A DNA stretch of 64,000 bases from the NCBI GenBank assembly GCA_030407315.1, contig JALQPE010000020.1:39312-103311 (forward strand), given 5' to 3'. The stretch is from Asparagopsis taxiformis. Its lineage: Eukaryota > Rhodophyta > Florideophyceae > Bonnemaisoniales > Bonnemaisoniaceae. The position numbers were made by a program, and so were the translations under genes. Below, one piece after another: positions 53,985 to 64,000 of this stretch; the first letter of the stretch is position 1; each line of letters begins with the position of its first letter. The notes beneath the pieces were generated by a model. That model made no database searches and was not told where the DNA came from. It worked only from the letters and a program-made list of their open reading frames with translations.

Positions 53985-54968
53985 AAATTGATTTTTCGGA
54001 AATTTTAGAATTTCTGGGCTGGCCAGCAATGCAATCGAGCTGGACATCCACCGGACGTCCATTTCAGGTTGGTCGTGAGAGAGCGGGGCGGGACCATGAT
54101 GGAACAAGGACCAAGACCTGTCCCTGGCGTATTGAGCCTGAAATTGACCCTTCGTCAGACGCCATTTAGCCTTACAGTTGGTGCTTACAGAAGCCAGTGA
54201 TAGCCCCGATCGGGGCCGGTGGCCGGTGCCTGGGGCCGTTGTGGCCAAATTAGACACCCTGATTTGAATTAAAATTTGGGCTATTCTCAAAAACATGCAC
54301 ATGTGAACATGTTTTTGAGATGGGGGTGTGCCGTACGGCACAATCGACCCGCCCAAATCGTTGATTTTTGCAAGATTTTTTGTGCCCGAAATTGTAGAAT
54401 TTCTGGGCTGGCCAGCAGTGCATCTGAGATGGACATCCACCGGACGTCCATTTCAGGTTGGTCGTGTGCTGCCTACATCCACGCATTGCAGCAACTAAGC
54501 AGGCGAGTTCACTACTCATACAAAGTGCACGGAATACGAGTAACGTGATGGGTGAGTAGTGTTTGTCGTGGAGGAGTAAGGCAGGACCATGATGGAACAG
54601 GGGAAACGATGTCACCCTAGCATAACTTAGGCTTGAAGCCTGGAATCGACCCATCGTTAGGCGCCATTTAGCCTTACAGTTAGTGCTTACAGAAGCCAGT
54701 GATGACCCCGCTCGGGGCGGCGGTTCCGGTGCCTGGGGCCGTTGTGGCCAAATTAGACACCCTGATTTGAATTAAATTTGGGCTATTCTCAAAAACATGC
54801 ACATGTGAACATGTTTTTGAGATGGGGGTGTGCCGTACGGCACAATCGACCGCCCAAATCGATGTTTTTTGCAATATTTTTTTGTGCCCGAAATTGTAGA
54901 ATTTCTGGGCCGGCCAGGAATGCATCTGAGTTGGACATCCACCGGACGTCCATTTCAGGTGATCGTGT
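53985..54968 (+). repeat. Palindrome-rich tandem array 3 (three units)
   Basis: Unit D (53985-54243) lacks the left half of the core. Unit E starts at 54244 and unit F at 54748, a ~504-bp period. D has the same short spacer type as unit H at 60001 (GAGCCTGAAATTGACCC); E has the long type seen at 29405 and 59507. Unit F passes into the 3' flank of the dioxygenase gene. Cores carry the fold-back, GTGCCGTACGGCAC and GGACGTCCA. Confidence 0.9.
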
Positions 54969-55234
54969 ATCGTGCACGTCCAGCCATTACCAGAAGCAAG
55001 TTGGCGATGAAGCACGTATAAACCCAATTGTTCTGCTATTTCTAGCATAGACCATCGAGTCTAGAGATGTGAGGGAATCGTCCTGGAATCATGCTCCAAC
55101 CCACTAGGGAATGGACAATCTAGTTTGAAAGCATGGAACGGAAGTGCATTATAGTAGGTTCATAGATTGAAAGTGATAAAGGAGATGATTATATTCTCGA
55201 TAATTGTTTGCTAAAGTAGTTGTTGTTAAGATAT

Positions 55235-56880
55235 CTAGCCGTCGGAAAACTGTTCTTCCTCTTCGTCCTCACTATGATAGTGAACTAGATATCCAGGTTG
55301 TCCCGGCAGAAGAGGCACTACCGGGGCCACACTCGGTGTGTGCATTACATCCTTGCGAGGTTCTGTCGTCTTCATCCGCATCATTCGGAGCTGCCCTGTC
55401 TTCGGCCTACCATCTTTCTTGACCGGGATGGGAACAACTGTCTTGTGGCGAACATTGACAGGTGCCGGTTGACTTTGCCTTGCAGACCGGCGCGGAGCAT
55501 TGGCGATGACTTCTTCTTCGAATCCCAACCGCCTGATGAAACCAAACGAAACATTGTCGGGAATCGGATACGACGCATTCCTGAAATACGTGTGATACCT
55601 CGTTGTCGTGTGTGACACAACTCTGTCGACATGCCCTGCCCCGGCATGTTGTACATGGCCGTGACGATGAAGACTGAACGTGGCGGAACGATTACCTTCT
55701 TCAGCTTCATCGTCTTGGCGTACATATCTAATTCCAGCGCTTTGGAAAAGACGTACTTGTGGGACCCTGGACACACCCAGATAGGGAATGGGTCATCTCC
55801 GTTGGCAATAACAAAGTAACCCGGAAGTTGATCTTTGCGGTCGCGAGGAGGAACAGGGAAATCATTGTGTGGGACCTGCCGAGGACACCCCTTTCCCGTT
55901 ATCAAAAACCGTCCCCCAGATGCCGGCATGACAAGTTTTTCTCCCGGTAAACCGCACTCCTCCAGCCCTGTCAGCCGGACAAGGATTCCCAACCACACAT
56001 CCAGCAGGGCTCGCCGCGTCACAAACTTGAACCGGTCGATATGCGTCTCATCGTTCTCGGCATAGTCAACCAGGCAGTGGCGCGTAGACGTGAAGCGAGC
56101 CCTCCCCTCATTCCGGTTCTTCTCGTCTGTTTCATCGTCCCCCGTATTGACAATGGGACTCCACAGCTGCCGGTTCCCAGGGTCCTTGTGCACCTGCTCC
56201 CCCTCCCACGTTCCCAAAAAGTACCGAAACAATTCCTGGTTAGGAATTTCTTCCATGAGACCCAAGTCAAATGGGAACTTGTCCGACGCATCTAGGTAGC
56301 TTACATCCGCGAAATTGTGCATCACCGTATACCCTCGCTCGTTGATTTCCGTTCGGCAATTGTGGAAGTACGCCATACCAGTGCCGGCCTCATACGAATC
56401 CTTCCAGCTTGTAGACATTCGCGCAACCTGAGCGAAGTCCAGCCTCGAGGGTAGAAACGTCGATGTAGGCTCACACATCGCCTTGGCAGCCATCTTCCAC
56501 GCTGCGAAGAACATCGGATAGACGTGATCGATTTCGAATAGCACACGAGCCCGATGTTCTTCCGGAATATGCAGCCCCTCAAACACAGGGTCCATCGCCA
56601 CTTGCTTCAAATACCTCACCTCTCTGCCCTCCTCATCGATTTCCACACTCTCCAATAACAACCTGAGCTCAATCGGGGGCAGACAGCCAACCCTCACCGA
56701 TGCGATGACATCCGCGGGACGCTGCGCCAGATGATGCCCTTCGGCTCGGTCTTCGAAATCGTCAGGAAGAGACGGCATACGGTCGTCGAAGAGGAGGTCG
56801 TCTTCAGAAGGAGAGTCACGAACGATGTAACCGTCTTCATCGACTTCCACTCCTTCCGGAACAGTGAATGTAATTGTCAC
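55235..56880 (-). pseudogene. 2-oxoglutarate/Fe(II) dioxygenase, one frameshift
   Basis: About 550 residues. The frame opens at 56880 with GTG, overlapping the ParB stop by four bases, and has no ATG nearby, so it may have been the second half of one protein. QVPHNDFPV gives the iron-binding HxD (H338, D340). The strand VIVPPRSVFIVTA leads to a one-base shift near 55650. In the next frame comes HAGAGHVDRVV (distal His) followed by TTTRYHTYF (the Arg that binds 2-oxoglutarate), then NASYPIPDN, and an acidic tail (HSEDEEEEQ) before the stop at 55235. The HxD...H...R order is that of the phytanoyl-hydroxylase/AlkB-like superfamily. Substrate unknown; a demethylase role is only suggested by the neighbours. 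Confidence 0.75.
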
Positions 56881-59166
56881 TTCGCGGACCCCCCTGCTTT
56901 CGACTTGGCCCTCGTCTGCACCTGTTTGTCTTCCTCGTCCGAAGCGGTATGGACAGATTCTTGGTTGGAGGGAGTCGCACCAGCACGTTGGTTATCTTGG
57001 GGGACAATCTCAACGGCAGAATCGGGGGAACGGGCGGAGTCTTCGTCAACCTCATCACCGGAAGCAGTGGCTTGTTGTTGATCGGTGGGTTTATCAACAA
57101 CGGCCTGCTCTTCTTCCCCGGCGGATTGTTGTACCACAACCGGCTCTTCTTCCTCGAGGCGTGTGCTCCCCGTCGAGCGAAGTCGCTGTGAACGGCGGCG
57201 GATGCCATGCGAAGCAGGCTCATGTTCGACATTCCGCTGCTTCTTGTGAGTGAGTCTCACATTGGCAGCAGAAGGGCGGCGTTTGCGTCGAGCCTTAGTC
57301 TTCTTCTTCAATGTCGGATTGAAAAACTCTTTCAAGTTCGTTTCCAAATCCTGTAAACGCGTGGTTCTCCGTCGCATTCGAACCTCACTGCTCCGGTCGT
57401 CCCCTCTATACATTGCAATGGCATTGGTGAGATGCCATTGCAACTCCTTCGGCTGCTTAACCGACCCAATTGCCATCTCTGTGCTCAGAAATGACTTGCG
57501 CATAATACTCTTTGGGCGCCCAAACGCAGCGTACAGAGAATTTGCTATTGCAGTCACGCGACGGACGTATGTATAAAAGTCGTTCACGTCAAAGCGTCCA
57601 TCCGGACGTCCGCCATGAGCAGGGTTCAAGTACTCCGAAAGACCACGCAAGACGAAGACAAAGTTTTCTTCCAGCAACTCGCGCACTATCTTGTGGTCCA
57701 GGTGCGTTATCCCAATCTCGTTGCGGCGCTCGGAATTGTTCAGCTCACGCAACACGTCGTCGAGAACAGGATGCTTCAGCGTTGCTATAGCCAAACGCGT
57801 CCACCGCCGAGCCGTGTTCGTCGAATTCATCATCCCCATGAACTGCGCCTCGAACAATGTTCGGATGACATCAGACTCACGCAAGTCGCCAGCGTTTTCC
57901 ACGTTGTTTGCAACAGCAATCGTACGGATGAACTGCTGGATGGACGACAAGATTCGAACCAGGGAGCGCTCCGTCAGTTGCGTCCCAGTCGTATGGTTCG
58001 ACTCTGCACTCTTGTGGATGATCTCATGAGGCTGGAGATCACTGTCGTCCTTGCGGCGAAGGTAGTACACATCCAGAGGCTGAGTAACCCAGCGCAAGCG
58101 GTTTGCCTCCTGTGGCAGCTTGGTTCTGTGCATACGGGTGAGGCGCGTGAAGTCATCCGCAATGCTATGCATAGCATTGAGACGATGCAGTCCGTCGATC
58201 ACGGTCACGTTCGCATTGGCATGGAATTTGCCATTCTGGAACAGACGCGTGTCGGCGGACAAATGCGTGTTCTGCGACCTCAGCACCGTCACAGTGATAC
58301 GCGAAGAGCTCACATACCCCACCGCCAACATATTGTTGCGCAGGTCCTCCACGTGGTCTTCTTTGACATCGCGAAGGGTCACGGCCGGTTCCACTAGCTG
58401 CCTCACCAACACAGTCGCTCCTTCTCCGACGTAATCCGACGTCACAAACTTGGGCACCATAATTTGCGTCCCCTGCTGCTCACGAATGCTTTCCGCCACC
58501 TCCGGTTCGTCGTCCACCTCGGTTACGTCCTGCGTAGTAGCTTCGGTGACGTTGGAGCGAGCAGGGTGCTTCGTGCCTCCACTGGAGGCTCTGGCAGAGC
58601 GAGCAGGGCGCTTCGTGCCTCCCGAAACCGGGACGGAGCGTGCTGGATGCTTCGTACCCCCCGAACCAGTGATTTCGCCTGCTGGACCGGTACTGGGCAT
58701 CCGTCCCGAGCTGGCCTGGTTCGTCGCTGCGTTGAAGTTTGACGCTGCAGCAGGGGTACGAATGTCGCTAGAGCCATCCTCCGCAGCGGGGCGCATCATC
58801 CGAGTATCCCAAGGGTAAAACGCCGCGGCGTATGCTCCACCCATCGTCTCCGGCGGTCCCTCGGCGCCATCAAACATGTACGGGAAACGGGAGGTCCTTG
58901 AACTTGTCCTTAGTCGCAATGTTGCGCACGACGATATAGTCGGCCTCGTCGGTTTCCGGCAGCTTGTGGTTGTGCAGCGTGCGCGGAAGGCCAACATCGC
59001 CACCAGCAGTGCTCACCGAAGCCGTCCCAATATGCACAGCCGCACCGTCCACGTCCGCAAACAAGTCGACATCGACGCCGCGCTTGAGTCCGCGCGACTC
59101 CGCTGACGCGCTCACTTGATCGCCGCAAACCGTTGAAAACAAACTGCTGAAATGCGTATCCGCCAT
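56877..59166 (-). pseudogene. ParB/sulfiredoxin-fold protein, copy 2, one frameshift
   Basis: The ATG is at 59166 (MADTHFSSL...). One extra A at about 58885 relative to copy 1 shifts the frame; the remainder reads on to a TGA at 56879-56877. It is otherwise nearly identical to copy 1, with the three SGGTK(H/R)PARS repeats and IDGLHRLNAM. It shows the C-terminus lost from copy 1: about 100 acidic, Gln/Glu-rich residues (EEEEPVVVQQ, DSAVEIVPQ, TASDEEDKQ) ending KSKAGGSAK. Six G just before the stop would, with one more base, join this frame to the dioxygenase. The gene lies between arrays 3 and 2. Confidence 0.8.
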
Positions 59167-59506
59167 GGTTGTTGAGTTGGAAAGGAAAAGAGATGGTTGA
59201 CGTTGACGTATTCGAGTGATGTGGATGGTATGTTCACGTTAAGTTGAAGAATGGTCGTGAACGCCAATCGCTGGAAATAATAACACAATACAACCGAAAT
59301 TTTGTTAGGTACACACCTATCGTGACCGCTGGAATGCAAGACAGGCAATCGAGATGTGAGTGTCCGTTCAGAACGGGCCCGAGTCGGGCTCTCGAAACCT
59401 GACGAGGTGGCGTGAAGCAGGCAGTGTCCTTGATGTGTAATGTGTTAAAATTACAGCTGTCAAGCTAGGCGGCTTTTGGGGCGGCTGCGAGCACCCCTTT
59501 ATCCGG
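59167..59506 (-). promoter_or_regulatory. Upstream region of ParB gene, copy 2
   Basis: Counterpart of 29064-29404, with few differences. It links the ParB start to the first unit of array 2, so the ParB module and the array were copied together. Confidence 0.5.
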
Positions 59507-60607
59507 GAACACCCTGATTTGAGTTAAAATTTGGGCTATTCTCAAAAACATGCACATGTGAACATGTTTTTGAGATGGGGGTGTGCCGTACGGCACAATC
59601 GACCCGCCCAAATCGTTGATTTTTGCAAGATTTTTTGTGCCCGAAATTTTAGAATTTCTGGGCTGGCCAGCAGTGCATCTGAGATGGACATCCACCGGAC
59701 GTCCATTTCAGGTTGGTCGTGTGCTGCCTACATCCACGCATTGCAGCAACTAAGCAGGCGGGTTCACTACTAATATAAAGTGCACGGAATATGAGTAACG
59801 TGATGGGTGAGTAGTGTTTCTGTTGAGGGAGTAAGGCGGGACCATGATGAAACACGGAAGAAGATTTCTCCCTAGCATAACTTAGGCTTGAAGCCTGCAA
59901 TCGGCCCATCTTCCGGCGCCATTTAGCCTCACAGTTAGTGCTTACAGAAGCCAGTGATGACCCCGCTCGGGGCGGCGGCCGGTTCCTGGGGCCGTTGTGG
60001 CCAAATTAGACACCCTGATTTGAATTAAAATTTGGGCTATTCTCAAAACATGCACATGTGAACATGTTTTTGAAATGGGGGTGTGCCGTACGGCACAAAC
60101 GACCCGCTGAAATCGTTGATTTTTTACAATTTTTTTGTGCCCGAAATTTTAGAATTTCGGGCTGGCCAGCAGTGCAATCGAGCTGGACATCCACCGGACG
60201 TGCATTTCAGGTTGGTCGTGAGAGAGTGGGGTGGGACCATGATGGAACAAGGACCAAGACCTGTCCCTGGCGTATTGAGCCTGAAATTGACCCTTTGTCA
60301 GACGCCATTTAGCCTTACAGTTAGTGCTTACAGAAGCCAGTGACAACCCCACTCGGGGCGGCGGTCGGTTCCTGGGGCCGTTGTGGCCAAATTAGACACC
60401 CTGATTTGAATTAAAATTTGGGCTATTCTCAAAAACATGCACATGTGAACATGTTTTTGAGATGGGGGTGTGCCGTACGGCACAATCGACCCGCTGAAAT
60501 CGATGTTTTTTGCAATATTTTTTCTGCCCTGAATTGTAGAATTTCTGGGCTGGACAGCAATGCAACTGAGCTGGACATCCACCGGGCGTCCATTTCAACT
60601 TGGTCTT
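59507..60607 (+). repeat. Palindrome-rich tandem array 2 (three units)
   Basis: Unit G starts at 59507 (long type), H at 60001 (short type, 386 bp) and I at 60387. Unit G and its spacer match unit A of array 1. Unit I carries the variants of the inverted core at 33868-34080 and continues into the 3' flank of the methyltransferase-SET gene, the reverse of the arrangement in copy 1. Confidence 0.9.
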
Positions 60608-60825
60608 GTATTTTGCATCTGCACGCATAACAGCAACCAAGCAGTCAGGTTCACTGCTCGGACGAAGTGCACCTAGAGTGTGAACGATTGGTTTTTGACA
60701 GGCGAGTACTGCCGAATAGGTTTCACCCTGGACTAATGGTGGCTGGACATTCTGCATTATATGATATACTTCAACTCTGGAACGTAGCTTTATTTGTAGT
60801 CGAAATGAAAACATCTTTCGTGACC

Positions 60826-63800
60826 CTAATTCCATGCTCTAAACGCTGTCCCATAATGAACGTAGAGCTCCTGCCCCGGACGGATATCGCGGATTGCACG
60901 TACTACAATGATCTTCGGATTTTCTAGGTCCTTCGCCTTGAGCTTCTTCCCCGTCGAACCGCTGCTGTAGTTCTCGACAAACTCGACGTTGGCCATCCGC
61001 CTGGTGTCTTCCGCCGGAGTGTCCTCACCTCGCAAATACCGCGGGTCGTTGATGAACTGCGCCGAACAGAACGGAGCCGGAACAATCCAAATTGGATGCT
61101 CGATGTTTTCGTCGTCCTCCGCTGTTGCATACAGCTTGATAGCATACATCAAGAATGTTTCCTTCGTTATCGCCATGTGACCCTCTCCGTACGCGAACCT
61201 CATCGACTCCTTGCTCATATCAGAGTACACAACAGTTCCGTAGTATGCACATACTTCGTCACCAACATTAAATGTCTGTTCAGCGAAGAGCCCTCTTCCT
61301 GCATTTGGATGCTTAATCAGCGATGGTCGAACGCTCAATTTTTTCGCAACACAATCGTGTGCCCGCATCACGCGAGGGTTTTCAGTTTGCAACCAGCGGC
61401 GCAGGGAAGGTGGCCAATAATGTACCGGTTTCTCCATGTGCTCGCGCGACGCAATCGACTCTGGGCACAGCTGCCAGAGGTACTGCCGAATATATTTCGG
61501 GAACCTCTGGTACAGGGGAAGGCCAGGTGGGGTTCGATGATCCTGCGTTCCCTCTGCGTACGCATCGTGACAGAGGGGGACGCCAAGAACTTCTCAGCAC
61601 TCTGTTTCGCTTCTGTCGTGACCCTCATGTCAGTGTTGTTTGAAAGAATTACACGTGACATGACTGCACACAGCTTTGGAAGCGATCGTACCACACACAA
61701 TTTGTCCATGTCACTGCCGACGAAAACACGGTGCTCAGGCAAGCTCATAGCTGCTTTTCCCGTTGCGAAAGTGCCAGAGAATGGATCGACAACAATATCA
61801 CCAGGCTGTGAATGCTGGCTGATCAACTCCATCATGAGAGCGACGCTCTTCTGCTCTGCACGAACTCTGACCGTAGCACCGGTTGTGCTCCTTGTTCGCC
61901 ACACCATCTCATTCGAATCGATGGCGGGCATATTGATGGTGACGTTGCACCACGCCGGGTACGTGCCGTCCATGTATCCGTGGTTCCTATAGGCCACCAT
62001 CTCGCTTCCGGTCTTGAACGGAACACCTCGCTTCCAGAAGTGGATAGCGACCTCTGCCATGTTCATGCGTTGGTACCTCTTCCGCCCCGGCATTTGATAG
62101 AGGTGCCCAGGTAGTCGGACAAACAACAGAGGTACCTCGTCAACGAAGAAAACTGAATTCCGAACGACGTCCTCCTCCTCCTCGTCCTCCTCCTCATCCG
62201 CACTTTCTTCGCCACTGTGCTGCGATGCTTCGGAGTCCGAATTCATGGACGTAACCTCTTCTTCATCCGACCCGTCATCACTGGCAGCAGTATCGGTTGG
62301 GCCTTCTGACTGCGGTCCTTTGTACGTTTCCAAGTAATGGAACCATTCGTAGAACTGCAAAACCGAGCAGAACACGATGCCGTGGCCACCGGGGCGCAAC
62401 AGCTCGTCAAACACTTCGATGCTAGCCTGCATATCTTCTGCAGTTAGCCTGTCGTACGAAGAGTTGGAATCGTTCCTCTTACGACGAACATTGTAGGGCG
62501 GATCAGTCAGAATGAGCTGAACGTTGCCCGTGATGGGCACGTGTTCTCGGCTCTCGTCGGCACTGACCAAATCTTCGAAAGGGACGTCGTACACCCGGCA
62601 ATACTGACTCATTTTCGAAAGAAAGTCCTTTGCGAGAGCCTGCCCTTCACTTTCCTGCTCTTCTGTCGCATGGGGTGACGGTGACGGGGGAGACGGCCCT
62701 TGGGCAGTAAGACTGGTCCTCCCAGGTCCAAGTTGAAGCCTGGTTGTGTGTCTTGTCGACGGAACCAAACCTCTCCCTCCTGTGTTGCGACGAGTGGGAG
62801 TGTCATCAACCGGCTTGGGGACCTTTTCTGCGTCCGCGGCTTGTGGTGCCGGGCGGAGGACAGCCATAACGTCTTCGTCGAGGGTGTCAAAATACGCTGG
62901 CAGCTTGTCCGGATTTCCGCTTGAGAAGTATATTTCCAGTGCCCCCCAGCGGTCGGACTCCGGCCAGGTGTACAGGTCCGGGTTGACGATAAGAAACTGC
63001 AACCGGTCGAAGAACTTCCTCACAAGGTCCCTAAATGCACTGTGCTGCGCACTGGTTCTTGTCTCTACTTTTCCACCATATCCATCAGGATGAGATAGGG
63101 GAGCTTTGTTGTGGTAGAGATCTAGCTTCTGCTCCATCGGTGCGAATAGACCTTCATCGAGCACGTCAAACCAATGCTCACTGCTGTCGAAAATGATGTA
63201 CGGCGCCATCAACTCTCTGAAGCTGGAAAACTTTGCGGCGTAGGCCACATCGGTCCAAGCATGGTATAAAACTTGAACCACGTAACAAGCTCGATTAGTG
63301 CTTTTCCGATGGGCTGGGACGCGTGCGGCTTCGTTCCCCTCTTCGGCCGCATCTCCTATTCGGCGACGCGGCAGGTTCTTGTTGTGATTTCGGATGATAG
63401 ACAACGCTTGGAAATACATCAATACCTCGAACGTTTCCGGTGGAGCAAGAACGAAGGCGCTTGGTTCCCCGCGCTGCGGCGCCTGTAGTGGCGAAGGAAG
63501 CATGTTACATCCAATAAGGAAGGTCTGCGGCACGATCCCAGAAAGGATGCAGTGCTCAACCCATTGCCCGATACGCTCATCCTGTCTTGAAAACTCGGCA
63601 ATGGGTAATGCCAGACGAACAATCTGCTTGGCTCGCTCAACGTTCATCTCTGCCATGACGATTTCGGCAACATCCGCCTCGACTCCAGCATTCTTCGAAC
63701 GACCGCTGAAGGACATGCTGAGTCGACCTTGCAGCGCCACAAATTGTTCTTCGTGCCCTGCGCAACCCAAGCGCCAAGGTCCGCGTATGTGAAACCTCCC

Positions 63801-64000
63801 GGCTTGTCCGTCAAGTCTGCGAAACTTGAGTGGGCGAATAAATCCAGCAAGAGGCGGAGGAAGTCTTTGCCAGCGAGAGTAGTTTCGCGGGCGGCGCGAC
63901 CTACGTTTCGACGTGTACCCATGTCACTAGAATCCTCCCAAGGGCTAGCGGGTTCGCGCAGAATTGGCACGGTTGCGTCGTCAACGATCGGATTGCTGTT
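60826..64000 (-). pseudogene. Methyltransferase-SET gene, copy 2, two frameshifts, cut by window end
   Basis: Nearly identical to the intact gene at 30445 but on the opposite strand. The stop is at 60826-60828, and base 64000 corresponds to about codon 7, so the ATG lies just outside. One G is missing near 63755 (after GAWVAQG) and one C is missing near 61530 (five C become four), just before the SET half. The DPPYN and FSGTFATG motifs and the SET motifs remain readable in separate frames. The acidic run is a few residues shorter. It is adjacent to unit I of array 2. Confidence 0.93.

Noticed and set aside
53985..60607. CRISPR-like reading of the regularly spaced repeats
   Set aside because: Units are 390-500 bp with conserved spacers, in a eukaryotic genome; they are ordinary tandem arrays.
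61096..61992. 298-residue plus-strand frame
   Set aside because: Antisense of the methyltransferase-SET gene; the sense frames carry all the motifs.
55381..64000. Idea that copy-2 frameshifts are sequencing errors
   Set aside because: Not excluded, but the long host genes (2020, 1051 and 892 codons) have no frame errors, so genuine decay is more likely. Several lesions are at homopolymers, so raw reads would decide.

Overview
The window looks like nuclear DNA of a compact-genome eukaryote, most likely a florideophyte red alga similar to Chondrus. Genes have no intron or one short intron (88, 100 and 89 nt). A complex I subunit of the plant/fungal type is present, and gene islands alternate with blocks of decayed transposable elements. 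The lineage is inference; the eukaryotic nuclear assignment is firm (DOP1, exportin 7, prefoldin, spliced genes).

Bases 1-19704 are a host gene island. It holds the start of a basic coiled-coil protein running off the left edge, a U1-type zinc-finger/SAC3-like protein, a giant DOP1 (Dopey) trafficking protein, the 21-kDa complex I subunit, a DUF1295/steroid-reductase-like membrane enzyme, exportin 7, the HEMK2/N6AMT1 methyltransferase and prefoldin subunit 1. Neighbours are packed tail-to-tail (about 100 bp apart) or head-to-head (about 0.5 kb apart).

Bases 19705-64000 are a mobile-element island with no host gene I could recognise. 20.5-23.3 kb holds a possible Harbinger-type fragment and a broken Ty3/gypsy pol. 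24.9-27.1 and 37.9-40.3 kb are two direct copies (R1, R2) of a family with an unrecognised gene. 34.3-37.9 kb has an unrecognised coiled-coil gene facing a truncated CACTA/Plavaka-like transposase. 46-52.4 kb is a GC- and CGT/ACG-rich island with a 742-residue Gag-like ORF and an integrase-chromodomain fragment. 52.7-53.7 kb is almost free of G on the + strand.

The most striking content is a modular element present twice (27.1-34.1 kb and 54.0-64.0 kb). It carries a ParB/sulfiredoxin-fold protein, a 2-oxoglutarate dioxygenase, and a 1067-residue protein joining a bacterial beta-class DPPY DNA methyltransferase to a C-terminal SET domain. The modules are separated by tandem arrays of a palindrome-rich repeat. 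In the two copies the methyltransferase-SET cassette lies in opposite orientation relative to the ParB module, and inverted repeats flank it, so recombination between the repeats appears to have flipped it. A third, older methyltransferase-SET copy lies at 43.5-45.7 kb beside a cluster of GACAGT palindromes. Copy 1 keeps an intact methyltransferase-SET gene but a truncated ParB gene. Copy 2 keeps all three genes but each is frameshifted. I infer a mobile element that writes, and perhaps erases, DNA and histone marks.

Several junctions carry back-to-back palindromes with one-base centres, as expected when broken ends are capped as hairpins before joining.
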